From the NCBI RefSeq assembly GCF_018691265.1, contig NW_024881282.1:24138899-24202898 (forward strand): a stretch of DNA of 64,000 nucleotides, read 5' to 3'. Source of the stretch: Tyto alba. Its lineage: Eukaryota; Chordata; Aves; Strigiformes; Tytonidae. The translations under genes and the position numbers were made by a program. This document shows positions 63,592 through 64,000 of this stretch, piece by piece. Position 1 is the stretch's first letter. Every line of letters starts with the position of its first letter. A model generated the notes under the pieces. It was not told the DNA's origin, did not search any database, and saw only the letters and a list, made by a program, of their open reading frames with translations.

Positions 63592-64000
63592 TTATTTGAT
63601 GTTTACCTGGTAAGTCCTCGGCCCCTGCAGCTGTGTGCAGGGCCACACTTTCAGCAACACAGACCCTAAAGGGAGCATCTGTTAAACACAAGATCTCTTT
63701 TGCCATTTTGCCTGTGTTACAGTGCTTGCAAAAGGGACACAACTACTCTCTTCTGCTAATATTGTTTTGAATGCATCTACTGTTATTCTTGCAAATTGAC
63801 TATTGTCAAATTAGTCTAAATTGTAGTTAACTCAGGTTGCAAAGAATCATGGTCGCAGAGAACCTCATCCAAATTTTCAAATGTTTTTCTAATATGTTCT
63901 TGTTCTGCTTGTATTAATAATAGCTGTGACCACTGAGGGCCCTAATCTGAATAATCATAGGGAAATTGAATAATCAGTATACATCTGTACAGTTTTATTA

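Larger units (their letters stand above)
53311..64000 (+). other. Probable intron continuing past the window, no exon recognised
   Basis: About 10.7 kb of AT-rich sequence. Beyond the simple repeats and the hairpin listed separately I see nothing supportable. Frames such as 56881-57141 (86 codons, plus) and 61296-61562 (88 codons, plus) lack recognisable domains. Confidence 0.4.

Overview
The window looks like nuclear DNA from a bird. It carries three pieces of the LINE CR1, one ending in the CR1-type short tandem 3' repeat (TCATAGAA-like units read on the + strand) instead of a poly(A) tail. It also carries two solo LTRs of one family of avian endogenous retroviral elements. The rest is AT-rich single-copy sequence with vertebrate microsatellites, plus one strong CpG island. 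Nothing prokaryotic is present: no operons, no ribosome binding sites, no long uninterrupted coding frames. Nearly all frames longer than 60 codons are chance frames, retroelement remnants or products of GC-rich repeats.

Left part (1-25.6 kb). A 5'-truncated, internally deleted CR1 lies at about 400-1893 (minus). A solo LTR lies at 2376-3506 (minus) with a near-perfect 5-bp target duplication. A second CR1 (about 8339-10742, minus) was split by a solo LTR of the same family (9673-10637, plus), so the order of insertion is clear. The remainder to 25.6 kb has no recognisable exon. It holds homopolymers, a G20 run, a 500-bp G-poor pyrimidine-rich tract and a possible conserved non-coding block near 24.6 kb.

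Centre (about 25.6-27.2 kb). A CpG island of about 1.4 kb is the only convincing gene-control region. It has YY1-type (AAGATGG) and Sp1-type GC motifs, and consensus splice donors on the + strand at 26554/26555 and 26720/26721. Its left half is a minisatellite of eleven 33-bp units (25966-26328) running into six GCCAT pentamers. I read the island as the promoter and non-coding first exon(s) of a large gene transcribed rightward, possibly bidirectional. I cannot name the gene.

Right part (27.2-64 kb). AT-rich sequence consistent with a very long first intron: no supported coding exon, and every A/T homopolymer of 13 or more bases is T on the + strand. It contains an old CR1 fragment (27961-28240), several microsatellites, candidate conserved non-coding blocks, an unclassified GC-richer segment (about 42.9-43.6 kb), a small second CpG-rich patch (about 52.96-53.31 kb) and a strong hairpin at 58.2 kb. 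No tRNA, rRNA, known microRNA, CRISPR array or intact protein-coding gene was recognised.
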